Below are positions 23,196 through 33,427 of a stretch of DNA of 64,000 bases, one piece after another. The notes under the pieces are model-generated. The model had not been told where the DNA came from. It worked only from the letters and a program-made list of their open reading frames with translations, and ran no database searches. The DNA lies in the NCBI GenBank assembly GCA_022579005.1, contig MU401475.1, forward strand, positions 207,997 to 271,996, written 5' to 3'. Source of the DNA: Poronia punctata (Eukaryota > Ascomycota > Sordariomycetes > Xylariales > Xylariaceae). The stretch's first letter is position 1. The number at the start of each line of letters is the position of its first letter. A program made the translations under genes and the position numbers.

Positions 23196-24683
23196 TTATC
23201 GTACATGTCTACCTATCTATTAGACTACTCAGGCATAGGCGAAATTGGAGTTGGAAGGACATGCATAACAAGGCGGAACGCAGGAAAACCCGGTCTTTTT
23301 CTTCTTAGAGATTGGGCATTTGGGGCGTTTTTGCTTTTCTCGAGATTGGAGCTTGGAGATGGGATTATACATTGACACTTGTTGTTTACACTACGTTAAA
23401 AACCAACAGCATCATACCTGCATACGAGGATAAGCAAGAATTACAGGATGGAATAGTTTTTTTTGAAAAAAATTGCTTTAAAACATGCCTTTGAATTGAT
23501 ATTATGTGTGTATCTCTACCTCTGGAGTGGCCTTTTTTCTGTTTTCTCTCTTCTCTGTTTTGTATTGATTAGGGCGAGATGACGAGGCTAGGGCATAATG
23601 ACCTAAACCGCCCAGCTTAACTGTTAGATCATATCTAAAGTAGGTATACTCGTGATATGTATGAGTAAGGCTAAAAGGGTAGGGTGACAAAGAACTAGGT
23701 AGTTACTTTAGTTGGCCCAGAAACGGGACCTCGTGGAATGTAGGATGAAGAGGGGTATTTCATGCCCAACGCTCAAAAAATCGCTTACGGTACTTCCCTA
23801 CCTTCTTTTTCAAGTTGGGGGTGGAATGATAAACAAATCGAAGTTATTTTTACTAACCACTTAAAACCAACTAACGGTAACTTCTTTTCTTTTTCTTTTT
23901 CTTTAGTTTGAACTGTAGTTTTAATTTGAGGGCGAAAATAAAATGGACAAGATAGGGGGGGATGTAAATCTTCCAACATGACTAGTAAATCTAACCGAAT
24001 AAAGAACAGATTCCGTAGAAGAAGGAAAACCATATTTATATATAACAGGGGGGGTTAGTGTTACCATGTAGAGTCAGGGGAAACATGTCCGAGCACTCCA
24101 TTATCACGAATCTTATTAGCATCGAGCATAATACCTACTCGTACGTGTTTTTTTTTTTTGCCTGTAGGATGGATGCCAGCATATCCAGGAGACTACAGTG
24201 TCCGACAGGTACATGCAGGATTTACGAGGAAATGAAATACAAGAAGAGTTTATCGACGCGCGAAAGTTTGTCGTCACCACCTCCGCCTTCTGAGATAAAA
24301 GAGCATTTGGTTCGAGGACAACGTAGCGCGTCTGTTGAGCATGGCGCATATTCACGGATTAGGTACAAGTCACCAGCACAACCATATTGTTATTTCATAT
24401 CGAGTCAAATGATTGATCGGTATATAAATACCTCTTTCCCTAAAACGTCTCCAAGGGAGATAGATAGATAGGTACCCGTATACACTCAATAATTCTAATA
24501 CCAAAATAGTGAAGAACGGCAGTCAATTCACCTCTTTTGTCTCTGTCATCGTAATTACTCTCGTCCTCGCTCCCGATTCTCCCTCCTCTCTGCCAGGTAT
24601 GGCCAAATCCGTCAAGGATTGTTTCTCCGTCATCACAGCCCCGGTTTTCGATATATCTAAGGTAGGTAGGTAACCTAGCAGGA
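23196..24683. other. Intergenic region
   Basis: About 1.5 kb, A/T-richer than the flanking genes. One TACTCGTA motif at 24136-24143. No recognisable protein or RNA gene. Confidence 0.5.
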
Positions 24684-24914
24684 TTAACGGCGGGGAGTAA
24701 AAGGATTCTCCCTATCCGCTAGATTATTAAAGTCCCTCCCATTCTTGTGTAGACGGGTAGACTTATCAAATCTTTTCTCTAGACGCGCACGCCACTCAGA
24801 CTCGGGTTCGTAGTAGACTTCAGCTTCCATCTTCTCGTCTTGTTTAGGTTCTCTCTTGGGAGTTTTATTGGTTGGATGATGGGTTTTATGAGATTGAGAC
24901 TGAATATCAGACAT
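24684..24914 (-). CDS. Small hydrophilic hypothetical protein
   Basis: An uninterrupted 76-codon frame from a good ATG. The product is highly charged, with no hydrophobic segment, Cys or recognised domain; the C-terminal half (WRARLEKRFDKSTRLHKNG, then FNNLADRENPF) looks more protein-like than random translation. It lies just left of the first assembly gap, so its promoter region is disturbed by homopolymer sequence. It could be a spurious frame. Confidence 0.4.
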   Translation of the reverse strand: MSDIQSQSHKTHHPTNKTPKREPKQDEKMEAEVYYEPESEWRARLEKRFDKSTRLHKNGRDFNNLADRENPFTPRR

Positions 24915-24964
24915 TTTTCTTAATAAGTGTACAAGTAAAGCGTGTTTGGAAAGTTATTTAGGTT

Positions 24965-25132
24965 TGGGGGGGGGGGGGGGGGGGGGGGTTTTTTTTATTT
25001 TTTTTTTTTTATTTTTTTAACAAAATTTTTTAAAATTTGCCGATAAAAAAAAAACAATTATTATATTTTTTTTAAAAAAACCCAAAAAAANNNNNNNNNN
25101 CGCCCCGCGGCCCCCGCCCCCCCCCCCCCCCG

Positions 25133-25176
<44 letters not shown>

Positions 25177-25186
25177 ATCTTTTCTC
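24965..25186. other. Assembly gap with homopolymer flanks
   Basis: Ten N at 25091-25100. A poly-G run and then T/A-only low-complexity sequence lie on the left; about 85 bases of nearly pure C lie on the right. This is the pattern of degraded reads past a homopolymer, and none of it should be interpreted as sequence. Confidence 0.9.
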
Positions 25187-25944
25187 TATTTTTTTGAAGT
25201 TGGAGATCCATATAGTTACGAATATGCCCTTATATAATATACCCTTTACGTAGATGTTAGAACCATACCACGAACTACATCTTTCTCATTCCTGGCCATT
25301 TTTCTTTCTTTGTCTCTCTCTCTCTCTCTCTGTCAGGAATGCGTTTATTGAAAACGACCCAAGAGTCTGGTCTAGCGGTACGAATATACCCAAGTGTATG
25401 TATGCTACCACTTGATTAAATTCCTGATGATGGTACACGAGCTCTCGATAAAACAACAACACGAGAAACGGTTTCCCGTAACACGGATGAGTAAGTAAAG
25501 ACTTCCAAGGAACTCATGTGTAACTTCCCCCTTTATCGCCCCTTTTTTCATATATTCTTGTCTAGAGAGCCCTGCCTCCCATCGGTGAAGACGATTCATG
25601 CAACCGGGACTCTGGGTTTGTTACAGTAAGTGAATAGATTAGACGGAAAGGAAGATTGCGGGCGGGTAGTGGGAATTGACTCCCGAATTCTTCAGTCAGA
25701 TGTGTTGGACTGCCTGCTCATAACAACAGTTTCTGCAAGATGGAGCTCCAAAAGTGAAGAGTTTGAGTACATAAAGGATAGTTATCAGCTCGTAGAAGTC
25801 GTGATCATGAAAAGACTCATCTTAACTCATCTCATCCTCTCTCGATTCAAGAACAACAGAGAACAACAGAGAAGAAGAAGAAGAAAAGTCTCACTCACCT
25901 CTAATATACCCTACATAACCCCTTACCCATCCATCCAACCAACC
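25187..25944. other. Intergenic region
   Basis: About 750 bases between the gap and the next gene; short CT and AAGA repeats; no gene recognised. The right end, with a CCATCCAACCAACC-like leader, is probably the 5' region of the next gene. Confidence 0.45.
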
Positions 25945-26689
25945 ATGCCAAAAACAAACCACACACAAGATAAGTCCGTAAACATCCCCCCTCCCCTCCC
26001 CCACCTTTTCAATAATCCCATCCTATCTAACTAACCCCTTTACTCCCCCCAGCGACAAAGACAGCCGAGCCGGCAGACGCGCAAACCGGTCGGAACCCGA
26101 CCGTCATCAACGCGAGCGTAGCAACCACATAGTGCGCAACTACCTGGGCGCCAACAAGCCGGGGACCGAAGTCCCCGTATCCATAGCCAGCGGCGACCGA
26201 GAACTAGACAGGGAGCGGACCAGGCACGAATGGGAAGAATACAACAAAGTCAACACCACGGGCTTCGGCCCCGCCACTGTCAAAGACCATTATCGACATC
26301 CGCACAGACAATATAGTCCGCCCCGGAATAGCAGTGCCGCGCGTGTTGCGGCGCGGCATGGGTTGGATTATGACCAGGGGGTGGTGGTGCGTCAGGATCA
26401 TGGTCATGGAGCTTCGAGTAGTCGCCATCGTCGTGGTTCCTCGAGTAGTCGCCACCACCATGATGATGATGATCATCACTCTAGAAGAGCGTCGAGTTCG
26501 AGACAACATGTAAAGGAGAAGGGGAAAGGGAAAGAGAGAGAGCGCGACCATGGACATGGACATGGAGAGAGGGATAGGGAAAGGGAAAGGGATAGGGACG
26601 CTGCCGTAGATTTTGAGATTGTCAAGGACGGCAAGACGAAGTATCATCCTAAAGGTGCTCAGAAGGGTCTCGCTTATACTCTTACATAG
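25945..26689 (+). CDS. Low-complexity basic/His-rich hypothetical protein
   Basis: Two exons, 25945-25973 and 26053-26689, give 221 aa. The first exon is ten codons and the intron ends at a CCCCCCAG acceptor, which brings the second exon into the long frame. A moderately ordered N-terminal part (HIVRNYLGANKPGTEVPVS; ERTRHEWEEYNKVNTTGFGP) precedes Ser/Arg, His/Asp and GKERERD/GHGERDRERE low-complexity tracts. The C-terminus (FEIVKDGKTKYHPKGAQK) is again more ordered. No known domain. Composition suggests a disordered, perhaps nucleic-acid-associated protein, but that is only a guess from composition. Confidence 0.6.
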
Positions 26690-27198
26690 GTCGGATGACA
26701 ACTCGGGCGTACCTAAGGAGAGCAGAGAACCTGGCGAGTATCTGAATATCTTTCAGGGTGGGTGCGACTACCCGGTAGAAGGCGTCATGTTGGGTGCCTC
26801 CATAGGTAGTCTATGCATACTCTTGGACCTTCGTTTATCTTTGCTCTGTTATTACAGACAAGGTTATTAGAGGGTGGTTTTAGGATTTGGGAACTTTTTG
26901 TCTTTTTGGAAACTATTCATGTTAGTGGAAGAGTTTGATAGTTACTTGAATAGTTTTTTACTACCTATTACAGCACTGAGATAAACTGGACGTGGCTCTT
27001 TAGCACCAGATTCCGCACCCGCCACCACAAAGTGAATACAGAGTGTGACTGCGCAAATATAAAAAAAAGGCAAGATCCGCCTTAAATTGTACCTAAGAGG
27101 ATATAAACAATAAAATGGCTATAAACATAATCATGTCCGTCCCCCTAATATTATCGTACATTAAGTATGGTAGGCCGTTCAACTAGGAAAACATATCC
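26690..27198. other. Convergent intergenic region
   Basis: About 500 bases between two converging genes; should contain both 3' UTRs. AATAAA-like strings occur near 27106-27113. No gene. Confidence 0.5.
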
Positions 27199-30100
27199 CT
27201 ACAACTTTCCCTTTGAGCCTTCGGCCAGTTCGGCCGCCGCGCCAGAGATGGCAAGCTTGCCAGTCTCCTTGACCTTGGCCTGGAAGATGACCTTGCCGCC
27301 TTCCTTCCACATCTCCGTCACGAGAGTTTGACCCGGGAATACCGAACCAGCAAAGCGGACCTTGATGTTCTTGTACGGGCCGAAGCTCTCGTACACAGCC
27401 TTGCCGGCGATGCCCATGAAGCACAAGCCGTGCAGGATGGGCTCCTTGAAGCCACCCATCTTGGCAAAGCTGGGGTCGATGTGGAGAGGACTGTAGGGGG
27501 GCAGAGAGGTTAGCCAAAAAATCAACATCGAGAAAGCAAGAACACGACTGCTTGTGATGACTTGAACAAAGTCAATACAAAGGGGGGGAAAGGTCACTCA
27601 CTTATAATCGCCGCTCAGACGGTAAACCGCGGCCTGCTCCGCTGTTGTAGGGGACTCCACAACGACGTCAGGAGCCCTCTTTGGTGGGGCATTAGCCGCC
27701 GTGGCAGCGCCGCGGTCGGCAGGCTTCTTTTGGCCACCGAAGCCACCGCAACCACGGAGGAAGACGGTCGACTCGTTGTAGAAGAGCTCCTCACCGTTCT
27801 CGGCGTTAACCGTGGTGACACCGCTCTTCAGGATGGCGGCCGACCCCTTGTCGACTACCTCGAGCAGTTTGGCGTAGTTCTTGGTCTTGGCCGCCGTTGG
27901 GATCGGGAACTTCTTGATCTCCAGGTATTGCTCGCCGTGAAGAAGCATCATTGGCGAGAAGTTTGGCACTACGTCGTCGAAGCTGAACGGCATGTCCGCG
28001 TCAAACTGAGGAATGACACCGTAGGTAGGGAGTACCTGGAAGTCCTCGTGACCCTCGAACACGTAGGGAAGCTCAGTTCGCTTGGCGCCGATGCCCAAGT
28101 TATACAGCATGGAATCACGGTCAGTGTAAGAGAACTCAGTTCCTTCCGACTTGGCCTTCTTTGCCTTCTCCTGCGCTTCGAGGTACTGGTTGCCCTCGCT
28201 AGACTGCTAAATCGAAAAAAACAAATGGTCAACTTCAAAAATCAAATTGGAGCTATCCTAGTATTATCACATATGTACAATAATTTTATCGTAACTAGCA
28301 TCGAGGAGAAGAAAAGCTCATACCTTGGATGCTCCGCTTCTATTGCTGAGATTTTCCATGACCTTCTCGATCGAAGACGACGTCTTCTCCGGGTTATCAG
28401 CCCGGCCATCCTCGAAGTCAACAATTTTTTCAAGCTTCTGGAGGACTGCCTCAGGCTCTAGCTTGACGTCTAGCGGGAAGCCAACACCACCAGATCGCTG
28501 CCACCTCGTCTTACCCACCCAGCCGGAACCAACTTCGTAGAGGCCGTTCGTGGGGTCCTTGGGGATCTTGTCACTGCAGAGAGCGAGGACAACGGGCGCT
28601 ATGTAGTCGGGCTTGAAGGCCTGTACTAGCTCAGGGGGGAGGATGGTGGCCGTCATCTGTGTTCCGGCATTGGGGGCGATAGTGTTAACGTAGATGTTGT
28701 ACTTGGCACCCTCGAGGGCGATGGCTCGGGAGAAGCCGAGAATAGCCAGTTTCTGGAGATATAATCATTAGCATATGATAACAATTAGGTATAGAGTTAA
28801 ACTCGTCATAACTTACAGCTGCAGCATAGTTGGCCTGGCCAAAGTTGCCGTAGATACCGCTTGTGGAGGTAGTATTAATGATGCGACCGTACTTCTGCTT
28901 GAGGAAGATGGGCCAGGCAGCCTTGGTGACCTTGTAGGTACCCCGGAGATGGACGTTCATGACGGGATCCCACAGGCTGTCATCCATGTTGTTGAACGCC
29001 TTGTCACGTAGGATACCGGCGTTGTTGACAACAATGTCAAGGCGGCCGAAAGCATCGATGGCACCCTTGACAACTACGTCGCCGTCTTCAGAGGAAGCCT
29101 TGACACCAACAGCCTTGCCTCCCAACTTCTTGATCTCCTCCACTACAGTGTCGGGGTTCACGAGATCGTTAACGACAACAGATGCGCCAGCCTTGGCGAA
29201 GGCAAGGCAGTAGGCACGACCGATACCAGCACCACCTCCAGTAACCAGAGCTACACGACCGGTGAAGTCGATCTTCTCGCCCTGGGGGCTGGGGCCCAAC
29301 TTCATCGACTCTTCCAACAGACCAACAAAGTCGTTGACTCCAGAGGGGTGCTGGGGGTTGGTGAAGTCGATCACCTTGTTCCACTGCTTGATGATGGCGC
29401 CGGGAGTGTAGCTCTCGTCAGCCTTTAGCAACAGTCCATTTGACCGTTCCCATCTGAACTTGGCAATGTGGCCACCGCCGGCTTCGAAGATCGAGCCGTT
29501 CTCGGACGTGTTGTTCTTGTGGACCAGGACAGCCACCAGGGGCACAACCCAGTCGGGCTTCAGGTTCTCCAACATGTCCGGCGGCATGACGGTTTCCGTC
29601 ATACGGCTAGCGGCAATGGGAGCAATGACATTGGAGATGATGTTGTATTTGGCGCCCTCCTTGGCGAGCGTCTCGGTGAAGCCAACCATGGCCAGCTTAG
29701 CGGCCGAGTAGTTGGCCTGGCCAAAGTTGCCGAACAGGCCGGCGGCCGAGGCAGTGTTGATGACACGACCATACTTTTGTTTGCGGAAGTGAGGCCATGC
29801 TGCACGGGCGCACTTGTATGCGCCCTTGATGTGTACCTTTACGATCAAGTCCCAGTCATCATCCTTCATGTTCTTGAAGCTGATATCACGCAGAATACCC
29901 GCGTTGTTGATGAGGATATCGATGCGACCGTAGTTCTTGATGGCGGTTTCGATGATCCTCTCGCCGAATTCTACGCTGTCATAGTTGGCTACGGCCTCGC
30001 CACCGGCGGCTTTGATCTCGTTGACGACTACATCAGCGGCCTAGAAATTATTAACACTTGTCAGTCTTTTCGTGTTCATTTTCCCAACCAGGTGGAGAGA

Positions 30101-30285
30101 CGGAGAGCGAAAGTGTAAAAATGTACCTTTGTCGAGTTGCCCTCGCCCTTGAAAGAGCCACCTAGATCGTTGACCACGACCTTGGCTCCCCTTGAAGCGA
30201 AGAATGTGGCATATGCTTTTCCCAGACCACCGCCGGCGCCCGTGACGACAGCGACTTGGCCGTCGTAGCGCAATTGTTCCGCCAT
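27199..30285 (-). CDS. FOX2: Peroxisomal multifunctional beta-oxidation enzyme Fox2
   Basis: Five exons, 30127-30285, 28817-30040, 28324-28752, 27602-28206 and 27199-27490, give 902 aa, the usual fungal length. Two short-chain dehydrogenase domains come first: the first has TGAGGGLG (residues 15-22) and YSAAK, the second [12 protein letters not shown] and NYAAAK, with the Tyr-Lys pair rebuilt across an intron. The C-terminal third is the MaoC-type 2-enoyl-CoA hydratase 2, with [12 protein letters not shown] containing the catalytic Asp-x4-His signature. The enzyme hydrates trans-2-enoyl-CoA and oxidises the resulting (3R)-hydroxyacyl-CoA in the peroxisome. The protein ends in SKGKL: the last three residues GKL are not a standard SKL/AKL-type PTS1. 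Two CCTCGG boxes lie upstream. Confidence 0.96.
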
Positions 30286-31938
30286 CGTGTAGCTTACAAA
30301 CCTAGATACACTGAATACCGGGTATTGGCAATGACGAGGGGGTAGTAAGTAAAGAGGGAATGAGAGATAATGGGAGAAATGAAGAGAGAGTGATGGTTGC
30401 GGATGCGAGGTTGAAGTAGTCTAGTAAAGTAATACTAGCAACTGGTGTTGCGCCGGGTAAAGTGGCTTAAAAGCGTGAGGTTTAGTTACGCAATTACTGC
30501 CGCCTCTGATCTCCGCTGAGGAAATCAGCCGAGGCAGCTCCCCAGAGCTGTTAACTGAAATTTGCCGAGGACACTCCAAGAAGCTTGTTGGCCGAGCACA
30601 GGGAAGGTTCGCTATACCTTATAAGGTTAGTCAACCCCGGACGCCCTGTCTCTTTCTAGTGCAAAGCATACTAACTACAATCGTAAGCCTGGGGAGTTCA
30701 CATGTCAAAAGCCAGACTAGGTTAGGATCTGTTGAAACAAGAATGAGGTCATGGGGACGGGAAGCAATATTTGAGATTAGGGACGCGATTTGTCGAGTCT
30801 GTTTGTGATATCGATATTCATCGAATAATATGTTGATAGATCCAAGACAAGTCTGATTGATTATTAGGCAGCGCTACATGTTTCCAGAGAGGAACACCCC
30901 CGATAGTAAAGCCGAGTTATTCTCGAAAAAGGCATTATTAACGCGACGGCTATCTCCGCTTTACAGTGCAAAACAGCAGGAAATTATTCAGGTAGGTACC
31001 TGTGCAGCCTGTGCTCGCCCTAATAATAAGCAAGTTCCTCATCGCGCTTACCCCCGCAGACAAAAGGTAATCATCGTAGGTATTTTCTGTTTGATGCTTC
31101 CGTCTGCATTCCCGCGGTCGCCTAGGTTAGAAAGCTGCTAACTAAAAGCGCAACATTCGTCGTAGTATTGATACCCCAGCTCCCGGATACTTTACCGAAG
31201 CCTAGCCCGAAACCCTGCCACCTGCCTATGTTCAGAACTGAGTGACTTTTTGCGGCTGCAAATCGGAGAATACCTTAGGTTATTGACAACTTAATTCCCA
31301 AGTATACAAATTTTTATTTATCTTCAGCATCTAGTCTACCCTTCTGCTAGGACCTTTTGACAATTTGATTAAAACTGAAGAGTGTCCTATTCCACCTTCA
31401 AAACTCCGAACCAGTCGGACTCCAACCTCGATAATTTGTTACCCCAGCTAGCCGACGTGAGACTGCGGGGTTCCGCATACATACTTACACAAGCCCTCTC
31501 TTAAAATATTTTGGTGCAAGTATGAATGAAATTCCAAATGGCGACAAAATTCGCAGATATGAAATTGGCCCTTACCATAGACCGAGCGACTCGAACCCGG
31601 GAAACGATAGCCTGGCTTTATACACAAGGGCGATTGCACAAAGTAAGTACGCGTAGGTCTGCGGGGCAAATGAGGGCATCGTCTCCACAGAACCCCTGAC
31701 AACTCGCTTCCCGTCTATCTATCTGTACGTTGTAAGTAACACAAACAAACGGGATGTGTTCATCGTCAGCGTCATCGTACAGCTACATAGGATAGCTATT
31801 CAACTCTACTCGTCACAGAAACCACCATATTTAAAACCAAGGTACAGCCGGACTCTTACTCCTACGCTCTTTCCCGCCCCTGATACGGATTAACCGACGA
31901 AACACCACCCCCAAAAAAACAACATTCCAGGGTACAAC
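30286..31938. promoter_or_regulatory. Divergent promoter region (FOX2 / P-loop kinase)
   Basis: About 1.65 kb between two divergent genes. The FOX2-proximal part carries two CCGAGG strings (listed separately). No further gene was recognised; a TTCGAGTC string near 31580 resembles a tRNA T loop but has no matching stems. Confidence 0.5.
30529..30570 (-). promoter_or_regulatory. Two FarA/FarB-type CCTCGG boxes upstream of FOX2
   Basis: CCTCGG read on the minus strand (CCGAGG on plus) occurs at 30529-30534 and again at 30565-30570, about 245 and 285 bases before the FOX2 start codon. In Aspergillus nidulans this hexamer is the core bound by the fatty-acid-responsive Zn2Cys6 factors FarA and FarB, which induce beta-oxidation genes. 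The motif is seen; its use here is inferred. Confidence 0.5.
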
Positions 31939-32998
31939 ATGGAAACCGAAAACAAAAGGCCAGAACCAGAAATCGTCGACGACAAAAGCGAGATATGTAT
32001 CCCCTTCATCCTAGAGCGACTACACGCGCATATATCGACCGGCTCGGAACGGCCCTTCATCATCGGTCTGAACGGCGTCCAAGGCGTAGGCAAGACGACG
32101 CTTGTCCGTAAACTCGCCGATACCTTGAGCCAGGAAGAGGGCCTGCAGACCCTGGTCTGCAGTATCGACGACTTCTACCTCTCGCACGACGACCAGGTTG
32201 CGCTCGCGCAATCTAAGCCCGATAATCCGTTGGTACAAGTCAGGGGTGAACCTGGTATGTTCCTGTCCGCGCCCTCCTTTCGCTAGACAACGCTTTATGT
32301 ACTGCCCCCTTATGTACCTACCTAGGTATATGCCAGAGCACCATGTATTATACATACATATAAATAATAATAAATGCATTTCTCTGATATGACCAACCCC
32401 AAAACTTCCAGGAACCCACGACATAGATCTATTGAAAGACTTCTTCGCAGCAATCCTAAGCCACAGTACGACGCGCGTGCCGCAATACGACAAATCGCTG
32501 CATTCCGGAAAAGGAGATCGGCTCCCGCGCTCCGAGTGGCCCGAAGTCAACGCGCCCGGCCAGCCAAAAGTGCAAGTCGTCATCCTAGAGGGCTGGTGCG
32601 TGGGATTCCGGGCGGTGGCGCCGAACGAGGTGACCGACATGTTCAACAGACCTTCTCGCACCCTCGGCAGTCACGAGCTCCCACATTTGCAGTTCGTCAA
32701 CGCCCGGCTTTTCCAATACGATGCCATCACAAACCTCTTGGATGCCTTCATCCATATAGATGCCGAGAACACCGAGTGGGTGTACGACTGGCGCCTCGAG
32801 CAGGAGGCCATGTTGCGCAAACAGCGCGGCGCCGGCATGACCGACGAAGAGGTCGTCAAGTTCGTCGACGCTTATTATCCCGCATACGAGCTGTTTACGG
32901 AGAATCTGCGCAACGGAGTGTTCGCTGACAAACTGCGTTGTCAGCTTAGATTAGTTGTCGGTAAGGATAGAAGCGTGAAAGAGTCGATAGTCCTTTAA
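31939..32998 (+). CDS. P-loop kinase, Tda10/D-glycerate 3-kinase-like
   Basis: Two exons, 31939-32254 and 32412-32998, give 300 aa. The Walker A motif GVQGVGKT is at residues 46-53, followed by the IDDFYL substrate/metal motif near residue 78. After the splice come LLKDFF, YDKSLHSGKGDR, the ILEGWCVGF strand characteristic of the family, and the C-terminal RCQLRLVVGKDRSV. The family phosphorylates D-glycerate in plants, while the yeast member Tda10 is an ATP-binding kinase whose substrate is unsettled; the specific reaction here is therefore not assigned. The intron is about 157 nt. It is divergent from FOX2 across 1.65 kb. Confidence 0.88.
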
Positions 32999-33427
32999 TC
33001 CCACGTTGTATCACTGTGACTGTTATTACTTCTATTATTGTAACTCTTTTTCTCTCTTCCGTAGGCCATGACCACATTGTATCTTGGAACTGCTGCCATC
33101 TAATAACTGGGACTTTAGCGGTGAACCCGCCTCGGTGGTAGGTAACAATGTATCAAAATGCCGGGTCCCAATCTGTCTGAACCGCGTCGCCTTTGTCAGA
33201 CTAAGCAATATACTGCCATATAAAACAAAAGTGAGCCCCAGAACGCCGGCTCATGCGGTCGTAAAGTCGTGATATGCCGTACAATCCCCTAGGTTAACCG
33301 AAGCCGCCCGCCCGCCCGCCACGCGATTTCCCCGCTTTTCCATAGTGTCCGACATCCCCTCTTAGATGGCGGGAAATATCATTCCCTTGCAGATCGTGCA
33401 CATAAATCTGCGCTCACCTCATCAAAA
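32999..33427. other. Convergent intergenic region
   Basis: About 430 bases between converging genes, with a short (CCCG)n run near 33307-33320. No gene. Confidence 0.5.

Noticed and set aside
25017..25211. Gly-rich frame over the first gap
   Set aside because: Translation of a poly-C run and N bases only.
27562..28461. 299-codon open frame on the plus strand
   Set aside because: It lies antisense to the hydratase half of FOX2, spans two of its introns, and has no recognisable domain; it is a shadow of the real gene.
29468..30118. 216-codon open frame on the plus strand
   Set aside because: Antisense to the first dehydrogenase domain of FOX2; composition mirrors the coding strand.
31560..31605. 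tRNA-like TTCGAGTC string on the minus strand
   Set aside because: The flanking bases do not form T, anticodon or acceptor stems.
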